This document shows, piece by piece, positions 43,393 to 52,461 of a stretch of DNA of 64,000 nt; positions within the stretch are counted from its first letter, which is position 1; each line of letters begins with the position of its first letter. The notes beneath the pieces are model-generated. The model searched no databases and had not been told where the DNA came from. It saw only the letters and a list, made by a program, of their open reading frames with translations. Source of the stretch: Dyadobacter chenhuakuii (GTDB taxonomy: Bacteria > Bacteroidota > Bacteroidia > Cytophagales > Spirosomataceae); the NCBI RefSeq assembly GCF_023821985.2, contig NZ_CP098805.1, forward strand, positions 1,426,001-1,490,000, written 5' to 3'. The translations under genes and the position numbers were made by a program.

Positions 43393-45212
43393 ATATCGCT
43401 GAATTGCTGCATATCAATCAGTCGCTTATAAAGCCCCTCGCGTGCGATGAGCTCCGAATGATTGCCTTGCTCTACAATCTGACCATCCTCCAAAACCACA
43501 ATCGAATCTGCTTTCTGAATGGTGCTCAGCCTGTGCGCGATCACCAGCGAAGTCCTGTTTTGCATCAGATTATTCAATGCTTGCTGCACGAGTTTTTCTG
43601 ATTCCGTATCCAATGCAGAAGTTGCCTCATCCAGCAGCATGATCGGCGGGTTCTTCAAAACAGCCCTGGCAATGCAAATACGTTGTTTCTGTCCGCCCGA
43701 CAATTTCATCCCCCGGTCGCCGATGTTGCTATCATATCCATCTTCGGTCTCCATGATGAAATCGTGGGCATTGGCCACCTTCGCCGCAGCCGCCACTTTT
43801 TCAGGCGTTGCATTGGGATTTCCAAAGGCAATGTTATTATAGATCGTATCATTAAAAAGCATCGATTCCTGGTTTACAACCCCGAAAAGTGCCCATAGGG
43901 ATTCCATTTTTACTTGTTTTACATTCCAGTCGTCGATGGAAACGCTGCCTTCCTGCGCGTCAATAAAGCGCGGGAGCAGGTCCATGAGTGTGGATTTGCC
44001 GCCACCGGAGGGCCCTACCAGTGCAATGGTTTTTCCCTTCGGAATGGTCAGGTTAACGGATTTGAGAACCGGTTTTGCCTGATAAGCAAAGGAAACGTTC
44101 TTTAATGTAAGTGCATGATTAAATTCTTTCAGGTCGACGGCGTCAGGTGCGTCCTGGATCTCTGGTTTTTCATCGATCAGATCCAGAACCCTTTCGCCGG
44201 CTGCTATACCCGCATGAATGGTGCTGAAAGAATCCGTTAACGCCTTGGCAGGACGCATTACCTGCGAAAACAATGCGATATAGGCGACGAATTTGGACAC
44301 GCTCAGGTCAGACTGGTTATCCAGAATCAGCGAGCCGCCATAAAGCACGATGATCGCCACCATTGTAACGCCCAAAAATTCAGAAACGGGCCCGCTCAAC
44401 TGCTGCCGGCGCGCCATTTTGCGTCCCAGGTCGGAATAGCGAATGTTTTCTTTGTGGAACTTATCCTTAATGTCCTCCGTCGCATTGAATGCTTTAATGA
44501 TCTTGATCCCCGAAAGCGCTTCGTCCAGATAGCTGATCATTAAACCGAACAGGTGCTGTGCTTCCTTCGCCTGCTCTTTCAGCCTTTTTACAATTTTTGA
44601 AATGATAAAAGCGGAGATCGGGATAACGAGGATGGCGAAGAATGTAAGCTTGGCGGATGTTGCAAAAAGCATGAATATGTAAGCCAGCAACTGCAAGGGC
44701 TCCTTAAAAACAACCTGCAATGTTCCCGTCACCGAAAACTGGACAACCTGCACATCGGACGCGATCTTTGAAATAATGTCCCCTTTACGCTGATTGCTGA
44801 AATAGCCCGCGTGCAGGTTCATAACATTATTAAAAACAGTTTTCCGCAAATTAAGCAAGGTGTGGATCCGGAGATTTTCCATGACCCGCTGCGAGAAATA
44901 TTTAAAAATATTGGAAAGTAAGATTGATGTAACGATCACCGCGCAGACCAGCTGCAATGCGCCATGCGGACCGTAAGCGTCGTTGGCTTGTTGTGCGTAA
45001 TAGTTAAGCATGCCCGTAATATCCCAGGCATCGGGTTTTGGTATCACTTCGGCCCCGTCCTTATTGTTATTGAACAGGGTGCTCATCAATGGAGCAAGCA
45101 GTGCAAGGTTAAGCGTATTGAAAATGACCCCGAGGACTGTGAAAAAGATATAGGGGACTGCAAATTTGGCAATGGGCTGGGCAAATGATAGTAATCGGAA
45201 GTATGTTTTCAT
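43389..45212 (-). CDS. MsbA-like ABC exporter, permease and ATPase fused
   Basis: 607 residues. A six-helix exporter domain (about 15-330) is followed by an ATPase with Walker A GPSGGGKST, signature LSGGQKQRICIARA, Walker B IMLLDEATSALD and H-loop AHRLST. It resembles lipid/polysaccharide exporters (MsbA, polysaccharide flippase half-transporters), working as a homodimer in the inner membrane. Surrounding glycosyltransferase genes point to export of a glycolipid or glycan precursor. Confidence 0.94.
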   Translation of the reverse strand: MKTYFRLLSFAQPIAKFAVPYIFFTVLGVIFNTLNLALLAPLMSTLFNNNKDGAEVIPKPDAWDITGMLNYYAQQANDAYGPHGALQLVCAVIVTSILLSNIFKYFSQRVMENLRIHTLLNLRKTVFNNVMNLHAGYFSNQRKGDIISKIASDVQVVQFSVTGTLQVVFKEPLQLLAYIFMLFATSAKLTFFAILVIPISAFIISKIVKRLKEQAKEAQHLFGLMISYLDEALSGIKIIKAFNATEDIKDKFHKENIRYSDLGRKMARRQQLSGPVSEFLGVTMVAIIVLYGGSLILDNQSDLSVSKFVAYIALFSQVMRPAKALTDSFSTIHAGIAAGERVLDLIDEKPEIQDAPDAVDLKEFNHALTLKNVSFAYQAKPVLKSVNLTIPKGKTIALVGPSGGGKSTLMDLLPRFIDAQEGSVSIDDWNVKQVKMESLWALFGVVNQESMLFNDTIYNNIAFGNPNATPEKVAAAAKVANAHDFIMETEDGYDSNIGDRGMKLSGGQKQRICIARAVLKNPPIMLLDEATSALDTESEKLVQQALNNLMQNRTSLVIAHRLSTIQKADSIVVLEDGQIVEQGNHSELIAREGLYKRLIDMQQFSDI

Positions 45213-45324
45213 TATGTGGAAATGGCATATTTAGCATACGCCTGAAAGTAAAACAGCCGAAAATCCTAGAATTTCCGGTTGAGGGTGCAAATTAATGCTT
45301 ATCGCTTTAAATCGCTGACAATAA

Positions 45325-46311
45325 CTATAATTTTACGACCTGCTTGTATTTAAGCATCATTTTAATGTTTTCAATGACGTCATTGATCCCGATGTTGGAT
45401 TTATGATGTTTCATCTGGGTTTTGAACGCGGTTTTCTTCACCGAAAGTTCGTTCATATTACGCAGGAAGTCAAGATAGGCCTGTGCTTTATAGAATTGAA
45501 GTGTAATGATGCTGGGGAGCACGTCGCTGAGAATGACCTGCATATGATACAGATTCAGGTCAATGCCGTGCAAATGCAGGTGATGCATGTAGTAACGGTT
45601 CCTGAAATAGATCCTTTTGACAGAATAATTGTCCTTATGGCCCTTGGTGCTCGCAGAAACCTCGTGGCGGCAAACTGCATTGTGCTCATAATAGCATTTC
45701 CAGCCCAGTCTCCACGCACGGATCGACATTTCCTGGTCTTCGCCGTAATAAGGGTTGAACATTTCATTGAAACCATTGATCGCTTTCAGCTTCCTGGTGT
45801 CCATTAAAGCAATGGCGCCGGAGAGATAGAATGTTGGTGTCAGCGTATCGGAATCTTTCAGATAGAAGAAGTTGCTTGGTTTGATCTTCCTTCCCAGAAT
45901 CTTCGGCGAACGTGCAGCATCCAGGATGTTGTCGTCTTCCATGCCGATAATGCGTCCCATTACACCGAAAGTGTCTTCCAGTTCGAAGTATTTATAAAGT
46001 TTTTCAAAATAACCTTCTTCGAGCGTAACGTCTGTATTAAGCAGGAAAATGAGATCGTTGGTGGCCTTCTGAATGCCCAGGTTGCAGGTGTGGGAAAATC
46101 CCGAGTTCTTTTCCTTCCGGATAATGGTAATGTTATTCCCGTAATGTTCTTCCAGATATGCTACTGAATCGTCACTGGAAGCGTCATCAACGATTATGAT
46201 CTGGACCTTTGTGCCTAGGGTATTGAGAATTTTGTAATTATTCTCGAAATATTTTTCGAATAAATGCTTTCCGTTGTAATTCGGAATTACTACCGAGATG
46301 CTTTTCATCAA
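45325..46311 (-). CDS. Family 2 glycosyltransferase
   Basis: 328 residues. GT2 start SISVVIPNYNGKHLF, IIVDDASSDDS, FLLNTDVTLEEGYF (DxD-like NTD), FYLSGAIALMDTRKL and the EDQEMSIRAWRLGWKCYYEHNAVCRHE acceptor region broken by loops. It is most like rhamnosyl- or galactofuranosyl-type GT2 enzymes, but donor and acceptor are not fixed by sequence. It is first of the four minus-strand genes and precedes the exporter by 112 bases. Confidence 0.92.
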   Translation of the reverse strand: MMKSISVVIPNYNGKHLFEKYFENNYKILNTLGTKVQIIIVDDASSDDSVAYLEEHYGNNITIIRKEKNSGFSHTCNLGIQKATNDLIFLLNTDVTLEEGYFEKLYKYFELEDTFGVMGRIIGMEDDNILDAARSPKILGRKIKPSNFFYLKDSDTLTPTFYLSGAIALMDTRKLKAINGFNEMFNPYYGEDQEMSIRAWRLGWKCYYEHNAVCRHEVSASTKGHKDNYSVKRIYFRNRYYMHHLHLHGIDLNLYHMQVILSDVLPSIITLQFYKAQAYLDFLRNMNELSVKKTAFKTQMKHHKSNIGINDVIENIKMMLKYKQVVKL

Positions 46312-47048
46312 TCTTACAATTTAAGTGTAGAGTATATGGTTTACCCGATAGTTGTCTATTTAATTAAAATCCTTAGTTTCAGATTTACTGGCATCAATCA
46401 TCAATTATTGAACCACTTACTTACTTTCAGGAACCTGCGTTGGCCACCGGAAAACGGTCCGGCTTTTTTTGGCAAGCGCACAGAGTCATTAGAGGACTCC
46501 GGGTCCTATGTTCTTTGTTTCCGAATTTTATAAGGGTGAAGAGGGAATAGTAACTGCAGATGCTGGTGGAAATAAATGTCTTTTACTTAGCTTTTCCAGG
46601 CATTATGCTTAGAGTTAATGTGATTATTATCATTTCGTGTATCTATACACGTATTTTGGTTAATTTGATGCAGGCAAGATATGTTTTTTCCAAGATCATT
46701 CATCGATTCCATTGTTTTTATTTTCATAGCCGAAATATCGTTTTTTACCTTTCAAGCTTCGTTTTATACGACGTAAGAAGTTTAAAAATGGTTGGAATCG
46801 AATTGCAAGAATTTGTCAAAAAAACATAATCGCTAATTATCAAGCGGCCGAAAGAGCCTCATACTCACCTTTAACTATGCCGCATTTTGGCGAAAAAAAT
46901 TTATTAGTATGTGAAAAAAAATACGCACTTATTGAGCATCCAACTTTTTATCACTTCTCTTTGTTGCTATCTTAACTCTGCGTTCTGTTGCCAGGAAGCA
47001 ACTGCCATGAGAACGCTGGCAGCAGCAAAAAATTTTAAGTGACCGTGC
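46312..47048 (+). other. 737-base AT-rich gap with one terminator-like hairpin
   Basis: No credible gene is seen. Two short plus-strand frames (46264-46533 and 46560-46829) have no family features and an unnatural residue composition. The one structured element is at 46443-46470: GCC-ACCG, loop GAAAA, CGGT, two bulged C, GGC, then seven T, in plus-strand orientation with no plus gene ahead of it. The gap holds the promoters of the glycosyltransferase operon (minus) and of the DACNV-type gene (plus), which I cannot place exactly. Confidence 0.5.
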
Positions 47049-48233
47049 ATGAAGATGAATAACCCTGGAACTAACATGATTGCAGGCGATCCTGTTCCCG
47101 CCACAACGTATAAGCCGGCACGGGGCGTGGCCAGTCTGGTCGAAAGCCATTTCGAGCGCCACCACGTATCTGTAAGGAGCCATTACGATCAGGAACTGGC
47201 GCCTAAGCCCGACGCCCGGACCATTGAAACCATTATTGATACAACTTTCTGGGCGAGCCTGCGGAGGGAAGAGGGGCGTTCCCCCAAAGTTTCCATAGCA
47301 TTCCTGCCGCCCGAGGATGCCGAAAGCCCCCTGATTTTCAGTGAAAGGCTCACATTATCAGCCAATACGCTTACCAAGCTTGCTCCTGCAGTGGAACGTT
47401 CTGGGATACATCTGGGTGTCTGGATGGAAGGCAATGAGCTGTGCATCTGGGGAACCACAAGGGTCATCCCCGGGCTGTGTTTTGTGCTCGAAGTGGTGGA
47501 ACCGGGGATGCTCGTGATCAAGCACAGGCGGGTGGATGGCTTCGGTAAGTTTGTCAATGTCGCTGTTTTGAAGGGAGATCAGGTGAAAATTGTGGACGAG
47601 AACAGCGGCAGGGCGCGTGATTGCCCTTCGGTCATTAATTCCATGATCGGATTTACTTCTTCGACATTGTGGAGCGATTCGCTTAACCTGCTGGTTCAGC
47701 TGGCGGTTTCTATGCGCGCCCACGAGCGGGGAGGCATCTTACTGGTTGTGCCCAACGGAAAGGACGATTGGAGAAAATCCATCATTCACCCGATTACCTA
47801 TCATGTTCAACCTTCATTTTCCGAGCTGGCAGAACTGAACAGAAAATACATAGAAGATCCCAACCCGATCGGCTGGCAGTCACAATTGAGCTCGGCTATT
47901 AACGGCCTGGCCGGGTTGACCGCCGTGGACGGCGCGACGATCATCAATGATAAATATGAATTGCTGGCTTTCGGGGCCAAGATCGGGCGGACTGCGGAAG
48001 GTCGGCCGGTGGAGGAAATGCTGGTAACGGAGCCCGTTATAGGGAACGTGGGCCAGGTTATGCACCCGGTGCAGCATGGAGGCACAAGGCACTTGTCGGC
48101 AGCACAATTTGTGTACGATCAGCGCGATGCTATTGCGCTCGTTGCGTCGCAGGACGGACGCTTTACAATTTTTTCCTGGGCTCCCTGTGAAGGAAAAGTG
48201 CAGGCGCACCGGGTCGACGCATTGCTGCTATAA
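47049..48233 (+). CDS. DisA_N-related (DACNV-type) putative nucleotide sensor protein
   Basis: 394 residues, no signal peptide or membrane segment. The C-terminal third resembles the diadenylate cyclase (DisA_N) fold: DGATIINDKYELLAFGAKI with D294-G295-A296 in the place of the DGA motif, and GGTRHLSAAQFVYDQRDAIALVASQDG with R347-H348-L349 in the place of RHR. The RHR change suggests loss of cyclase activity and use as a ligand sensor, as proposed for DACNV-type domains. The N-terminal half (about 20-250) is an uncharacterised alpha/beta region. It is monocistronic and convergent with dinB. Confidence 0.75.
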   Translation: MKMNNPGTNMIAGDPVPATTYKPARGVASLVESHFERHHVSVRSHYDQELAPKPDARTIETIIDTTFWASLRREEGRSPKVSIAFLPPEDAESPLIFSERLTLSANTLTKLAPAVERSGIHLGVWMEGNELCIWGTTRVIPGLCFVLEVVEPGMLVIKHRRVDGFGKFVNVAVLKGDQVKIVDENSGRARDCPSVINSMIGFTSSTLWSDSLNLLVQLAVSMRAHERGGILLVVPNGKDDWRKSIIHPITYHVQPSFSELAELNRKYIEDPNPIGWQSQLSSAINGLAGLTAVDGATIINDKYELLAFGAKIGRTAEGRPVEEMLVTEPVIGNVGQVMHPVQHGGTRHLSAAQFVYDQRDAIALVASQDGRFTIFSWAPCEGKVQAHRVDALLL

Positions 48234-48244
48234 TACAATGCAGG

Positions 48245-49351
48245 TCAGCCGAACAATTCGAGCTGGCCTGAGTCTTTTGCTCTTCGCGACCGGATTTCCA
48301 GCTCCCCGAAGTTGGACAGCGAAATGCCCAGCAGGCGCACGGATTTTTCTTCCAGGTCTACTTTCGCCAGAAGATCTTTCGCCGTTTCAAGGATAATGTC
48401 CAGGTCGTCCACGGGCGAGCCGAATGAATGGTTCCGGGTGATCTGGGTGAAGTCGCTATACTTTATTTTTAATGTAATGGTGCGGCCTTTGAGCTGTTTT
48501 TTGCGCAGCCGGTTGAAAACCGTAACACCGATCTTATCCAGCTCCTTATGCATTTCGTCAATGGTGGAGAGGTCGTACATGAATGTATCTTCCGCACCCA
48601 GCGACTTGGTTTCCCGTTCCGTTTGCACTTCCCGGTTATCAATTCCCCGCACGATCTTGTAAAAGAAATGTCCTGTTTTTCCGAAATGCCGGACCAGCTC
48701 GTTTTCAGGTAATTTTTTGAGATCACCACCAGTGAAAAGCTGCATCCGCTTCATTTTATCGGCTGTGACTTTGCCTACTCCGAAAAATTTTTCGACCGGC
48801 AGCGCATTGATAAATGCTTCCACTTTGGAGGGCCCTATGAATGTCAGACCGTCGGGTTTATTAATGTCCGACGCGATTTTTGCCACGAATTTATTGACCG
48901 AGATCCCGGCAGAAGCAGTTAAGTTGAGCTCCGTTTTAATCGCTGTTTTGATCTGTTCCGCAATATCCAGGGCTGAGCCGATGCCCAGCTTGTCCTCTGT
49001 AACGTCCAGAAATGCCTCATCCAGCGAAAGTGGTTCGATCAGATCGGTATAGCGCGAGAAAATCTCTCTGATATGCGTGGAAACGGCCTTGTAAACCTCA
49101 AAACGCGGCCGGACGAAGATGATGCCGGGACACAGCTGGATGGCCTTGCGCGAGGACATAGCCGACCTTACTCCGAATTTCCGGGCCTCATAACTGGCAG
49201 TGGCCACCACACCGCGGCCCGTAGGCGAGCCCCCGACAGCAAGCGGCTTACCCCGATATTCCGGAAAATCGCGCTGCTCAACGGACGCGTAAAAGGCATC
49301 CATATCAATATGGATTATCTTGCGTACCGGTAAAACAGCAGGTTCTGACAT
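48245..49351 (-). CDS. dinB: DNA polymerase IV
   Basis: 368 residues. Y-family motifs: HIDMDAFYASVEQ (D16, D18), TASYEARKFGVRSAMSSRKA, LSLDEAFLDVT (D111, E112), ASDINKPDGLTFI, and the little-finger domain. It ends QLELFG, which fits the beta-clamp-binding motif. It performs error-prone bypass synthesis. The gene is alone on its strand; no LexA-box-like site was recognised. Confidence 0.96.
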   Translation of the reverse strand: MSEPAVLPVRKIIHIDMDAFYASVEQRDFPEYRGKPLAVGGSPTGRGVVATASYEARKFGVRSAMSSRKAIQLCPGIIFVRPRFEVYKAVSTHIREIFSRYTDLIEPLSLDEAFLDVTEDKLGIGSALDIAEQIKTAIKTELNLTASAGISVNKFVAKIASDINKPDGLTFIGPSKVEAFINALPVEKFFGVGKVTADKMKRMQLFTGGDLKKLPENELVRHFGKTGHFFYKIVRGIDNREVQTERETKSLGAEDTFMYDLSTIDEMHKELDKIGVTVFNRLRKKQLKGRTITLKIKYSDFTQITRNHSFGSPVDDLDIILETAKDLLAKVDLEEKSVRLLGISLSNFGELEIRSRRAKDSGQLELFG

Positions 49352-49505
49352 GATCAGATTAGCGGGTATGATTTTAGGTAAAACAAATTAAATAACTAAG
49401 AATTCGCATCACTTGCTGGTTTTTTTACGTAAGTATTCATGAACCGGTGTTGCTTTAATTACAAACCAGTTTTTTTATATCAATCTGATTCCCGGAATTT
49501 TCCCG

Positions 49506-51653
49506 ATGCGATACTTTTTACTGCGATTAAAATACATTGTTACCAGCCTGCTGATTGCATTTTTACTGACCCAAAGCGCTTACGTACGCGCGCAGGATAG
49601 ATGCAGCACCATGGATTTACTTAATATGCGCTTTACGAGGCAGCCGGCACTCAAAATCATGTTTGACCAGCGGGAGCTGCGCCTCAAACAAGCGATCCGG
49701 CAGCGGAATGTGACAGGAAAGTCTTTAAAAACCACAGCGAATGTTACTATTCCTGTGGTTTTTCATGTTGTATCAAACAGGCAGTCGCTCATCACCGATG
49801 AACAGATCCTGGCGCAGCTTGACACGATTAATGCAGACTATGCGGGTATTAACGGAAGCGCGAGCCGCGTTCCGTCGCATTTCAGGGCACTGTTCGGGCA
49901 GTCGGGAATCCAGTTCTGTCTGGCGCAGCGTACACCTAATGAAACACCTACAACCGGGATCGAGCGTTACCCAACTTCCCGCGCGAATTTTGACTATACC
50001 ACGAATTTGGTAAAACATGCTGAAACGGGCGGCGCTACGGCTTGGGACACAGATCGTTACCTGAATATCTGGATCTGCGACCTGTCGGGCGGGACATTGG
50101 GATATGCGACATTCCCGGATGACGGCGTGCCCGATGAGCAAGGCGTGGTGATTGACTTTGGCAGCTTGCCAGGTGGAAATGTGGCCGGTTATAATGCCGG
50201 AAAAACCCTGACACACGAACTGGGACACTTTTTCAATCTATATCACATCTGGGGCGACGACAATGGCAGCTGCAACGGAACAGACCAGGTGGACGACACG
50301 CCAAACCAGGGCAACAGCACAGGCGCATGTCCAACAGGAATCCAGACAGACAATTGTACCCAGACCGCCCCGGGCATCATGTATCAGAATTACATGGACT
50401 ATACTTCCGACAACTGCCTGATAATGTTCACCAAAGGGCAAGTAGTGCGGATGGATGAATCATTTAATCTGTCCCGGTTGTCCCTGGCAAGCTCGGATGC
50501 GTGCACGCCCTTGAACCTGAAAAACAAAGACGCTTCCCTTAAAGCCATCACAAGGCCTGACCAGCGGATTTGTGCCAATTCATTAACACCTCAGGTTGTG
50601 CTGGAAAACCGGGGAAAAGAAACACTTACTTCTGTGAATTTTAATGCAGTAATTGACAACGGCACTGTGCAGACTTTCAGGTGGACGGGTTCATTAGCGA
50701 CATTTGAAGAAACAACTGTAAATCTGGGTGCACTTTCCACCGTGGAAGGAAACCATATCCTCACAATCACCACTTCCAACCCGAACGGCGCTGCGGATGA
50801 GAATACGGCAAATGACGAGCAAACTCTGACCTTTATATATTATGAACCGTTCGCTGCACCGGTTGTGGAAAGCTTCGAAAGCTTATTCCCGCCGCAAGGC
50901 TGGGATATTGTGAATGAAGACGCAGGCACAACCTGGGAGAAAACCACAACCGCTGCCAAAACCGGCGCTGCATCTGTAAAGATCTCCAACTTTGGCAACG
51001 AGGCCATTGGCGAGCGCGATTACCTGAGATCTCCAACCGTCAACATTGCGGGCACAGATTCGGCCTATGTGTCATTCCAGCTGGCGGCGGCGACTTATAC
51101 CAATTCAACGGTGGAAGGCAATGTCTGGGATACATTGCAAGTAATGGTCAGCACCGATTGCGGGCAGACTTACACCAGCGTTTATAAGAAATGGGGACCT
51201 TCGCTGGTGACCAGGACCGCCGCCACGCGAACTGCATTCAGGCCCGCTGCCAATGAATGGCGCAGTGAGGAGATCAACATTACCAGTTTCATCAACCAGG
51301 GCGAAGTGCTTATTGCATTTGTAAACTCCAATGGAAATGAGAATGATATATTTCTGGATGATATCAATATCCGGACGGTGACCATTAATCCGAATCTGAA
51401 AGAAGCCGGGTTCCTGGTAACGCCAAACCCGACGAGTGGAAAAGTCTCAGTACAGTTCTATCCGCGCCCCGAAGGATTAAGGTCTGTTTCCATTTATAAT
51501 GTTTCGGGACAAAAAATCGCTGAACAGCGGATAGCCGGGGAAGTGAGCAGCAATGTGTACGACTTCGACCTGACGAACTATGCCAGTGGGTTGTACATTG
51601 TTAAAGCAGAGTTTACAGATCGCGTGCTCACGAAGAAGATTGTCAAAAACTAA
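49506..51653 (+). CDS. Secreted M43-type zinc metalloprotease with T9SS sorting domain
   Basis: 715 residues. A signal peptide (to about 30, RAQ) and propeptide precede a pappalysin-type domain with HELGHFFNLYH (zinc ligands H237, H241, H247) and Met-turn YMDYT (M297). A CARDB-like segment follows (about 345-430), then a MAM/jelly-roll-like domain (about 450-630). The last 75 residues are a type IX secretion sorting domain (NPTSGKVSVQF, VSIYNVSGQKI, GLYIVKAEF, KKIVKN). It should be surface-bound or released and digest protein. A bidirectional terminator lies after it. Confidence 0.93.
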   Translation: MRYFLLRLKYIVTSLLIAFLLTQSAYVRAQDRCSTMDLLNMRFTRQPALKIMFDQRELRLKQAIRQRNVTGKSLKTTANVTIPVVFHVVSNRQSLITDEQILAQLDTINADYAGINGSASRVPSHFRALFGQSGIQFCLAQRTPNETPTTGIERYPTSRANFDYTTNLVKHAETGGATAWDTDRYLNIWICDLSGGTLGYATFPDDGVPDEQGVVIDFGSLPGGNVAGYNAGKTLTHELGHFFNLYHIWGDDNGSCNGTDQVDDTPNQGNSTGACPTGIQTDNCTQTAPGIMYQNYMDYTSDNCLIMFTKGQVVRMDESFNLSRLSLASSDACTPLNLKNKDASLKAITRPDQRICANSLTPQVVLENRGKETLTSVNFNAVIDNGTVQTFRWTGSLATFEETTVNLGALSTVEGNHILTITTSNPNGAADENTANDEQTLTFIYYEPFAAPVVESFESLFPPQGWDIVNEDAGTTWEKTTTAAKTGAASVKISNFGNEAIGERDYLRSPTVNIAGTDSAYVSFQLAAATYTNSTVEGNVWDTLQVMVSTDCGQTYTSVYKKWGPSLVTRTAATRTAFRPAANEWRSEEINITSFINQGEVLIAFVNSNGNENDIFLDDINIRTVTINPNLKEAGFLVTPNPTSGKVSVQFYPRPEGLRSVSIYNVSGQKIAEQRIAGEVSSNVYDFDLTNYASGLYIVKAEFTDRVLTKKIVKN

Positions 51654-51686
51654 AAACGGGTCATTGAAATTTACATTCAAAGGCAT

Positions 51687-51734
51687 AAAAAAATCGGCTT
51701 AACCGCTTGTTACAGACAGGTTAAGCCGATTTTT
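51687..51734. terminator. Bidirectional rho-independent terminator
   Basis: AAATCGGCTTAACC and GGTTAAGCCGATTT form a perfect 14-bp stem with a 14-base loop and A/T runs on both sides, between the convergent protease gene and the 51746-52141 gene. Confidence 0.9.
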
Positions 51735-51745
51735 ATTTTAAATAA

Positions 51746-52141
51746 TTAATAAATCCTCTTTACAACAACTTTGCTGTTCGTCTGCGCGATCGCAAACTCT
51801 TTTGCATTCTCGTTGGGCGGGGAAATGAAGATCTGTTTTTTCTTCTTGCCATCGGTACTTACCCAGTTGGCAGAATATATTTCGGGCAATGTTCCGGCAT
51901 AGATCGGGTGGTTGTCGGAAAACATGAACACTTCTTCTTCCTCGTAGGCCAGTTCCAGATCGCTTCCTTCAATCACGTCACAGATTATTTTCAACTTGCC
52001 AAAGTCATCATCTACCAAGCCTTTTATCCTTGCTTTCCCGAAAAAAGGATCTTCTTCAAAATCCCAGCGGATATAATATTCGATTACATTTCCTATCTGA
52101 GAATCAATATAATCGGCGGTCAGCAGTTGTTCCTGGCTCAT
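51746..52141 (-). CDS. Hypothetical cytosolic protein
   Basis: 131 residues from ATG 52141; an in-frame ATG at 52180 is rejected as start because the upstream part is a non-family Lys/Cys-rich leader. Acidic and beta-rich, with DYIDSQIGNVIEYYIRWDFEEDPFFGKARIKGLV at the start (over two strands) and KKKQIFISPPNENAKEFAIAQ near the end. I do not recognise the family. A good promoter lies upstream at 52212-52242. Confidence 0.7.
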   Translation of the reverse strand: MSQEQLLTADYIDSQIGNVIEYYIRWDFEEDPFFGKARIKGLVDDDFGKLKIICDVIEGSDLELAYEEEEVFMFSDNHPIYAGTLPEIYSANWVSTDGKKKKQIFISPPNENAKEFAIAQTNSKVVVKRIY

Positions 52142-52461
52142 GGTTGTATTTAGTTTCTTGCACTCCTTTTTATAAAGCAAATCTCAATCCCAGGAGTTAT
52201 GGGCATTTTGACAAATGTAATCTTAACGTGCATGTTTCCAAAAATAATCGCTTCCGATCGCGAATTAATTTGGAAATAAAAAAATTATTCTAGCCGCAAA
52301 TCTGCCCCGTTTTTTGTAACCGCTGCTGACATATACTTGTGAAGGTTAGCACGTGCGAATCGCTGTTATCACCACTGGAAACATAGCGGTATGATTTTTG
52401 TCGTGCACTATACGTATTCATTTCAGGACTCAGTCCTATCACTTAGCCAAACGATAAATAT
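52142..52461. other. 320-base divergent gap before susC
   Basis: It holds the minus-strand promoter described at 52212-52242 and, on the plus strand, a weaker TTTG (52313-52316) with TACTTGTG (52334-52341, one mismatch, 17-base spacing) that may serve the SusC gene, leaving a leader of over 100 bases. No small gene or stable hairpin was seen in the rest. Confidence 0.4.
52212..52242 (-). promoter_or_regulatory. Bacteroidota-type promoter of the 51746-52141 gene
   Basis: On the minus strand TTTG (52239-52242) and TACATTTG (52212-52219) are separated by 19 bases, matching the consensus TTTG, 19-21 bases, TAnnTTTG. The leader to the ATG at 52141 would be about 63 bases. Confidence 0.6.

Noticed and set aside
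46264-46829. Two plus-strand open frames in the gene-free gap as real genes
   Set aside because: No family features, odd composition rich in Ile, Phe and Cys, first one overlaps the glycosyltransferase start antisense.
2650-48480. Recurrent octamer TTTAATGT on the plus strand, seemingly a scattered motif
   Set aside because: Nearly all copies are inside minus-strand genes, where they are ACATTAAA, the codons for Thr-Leu-Lys or similar; this looks like codon-pair preference.
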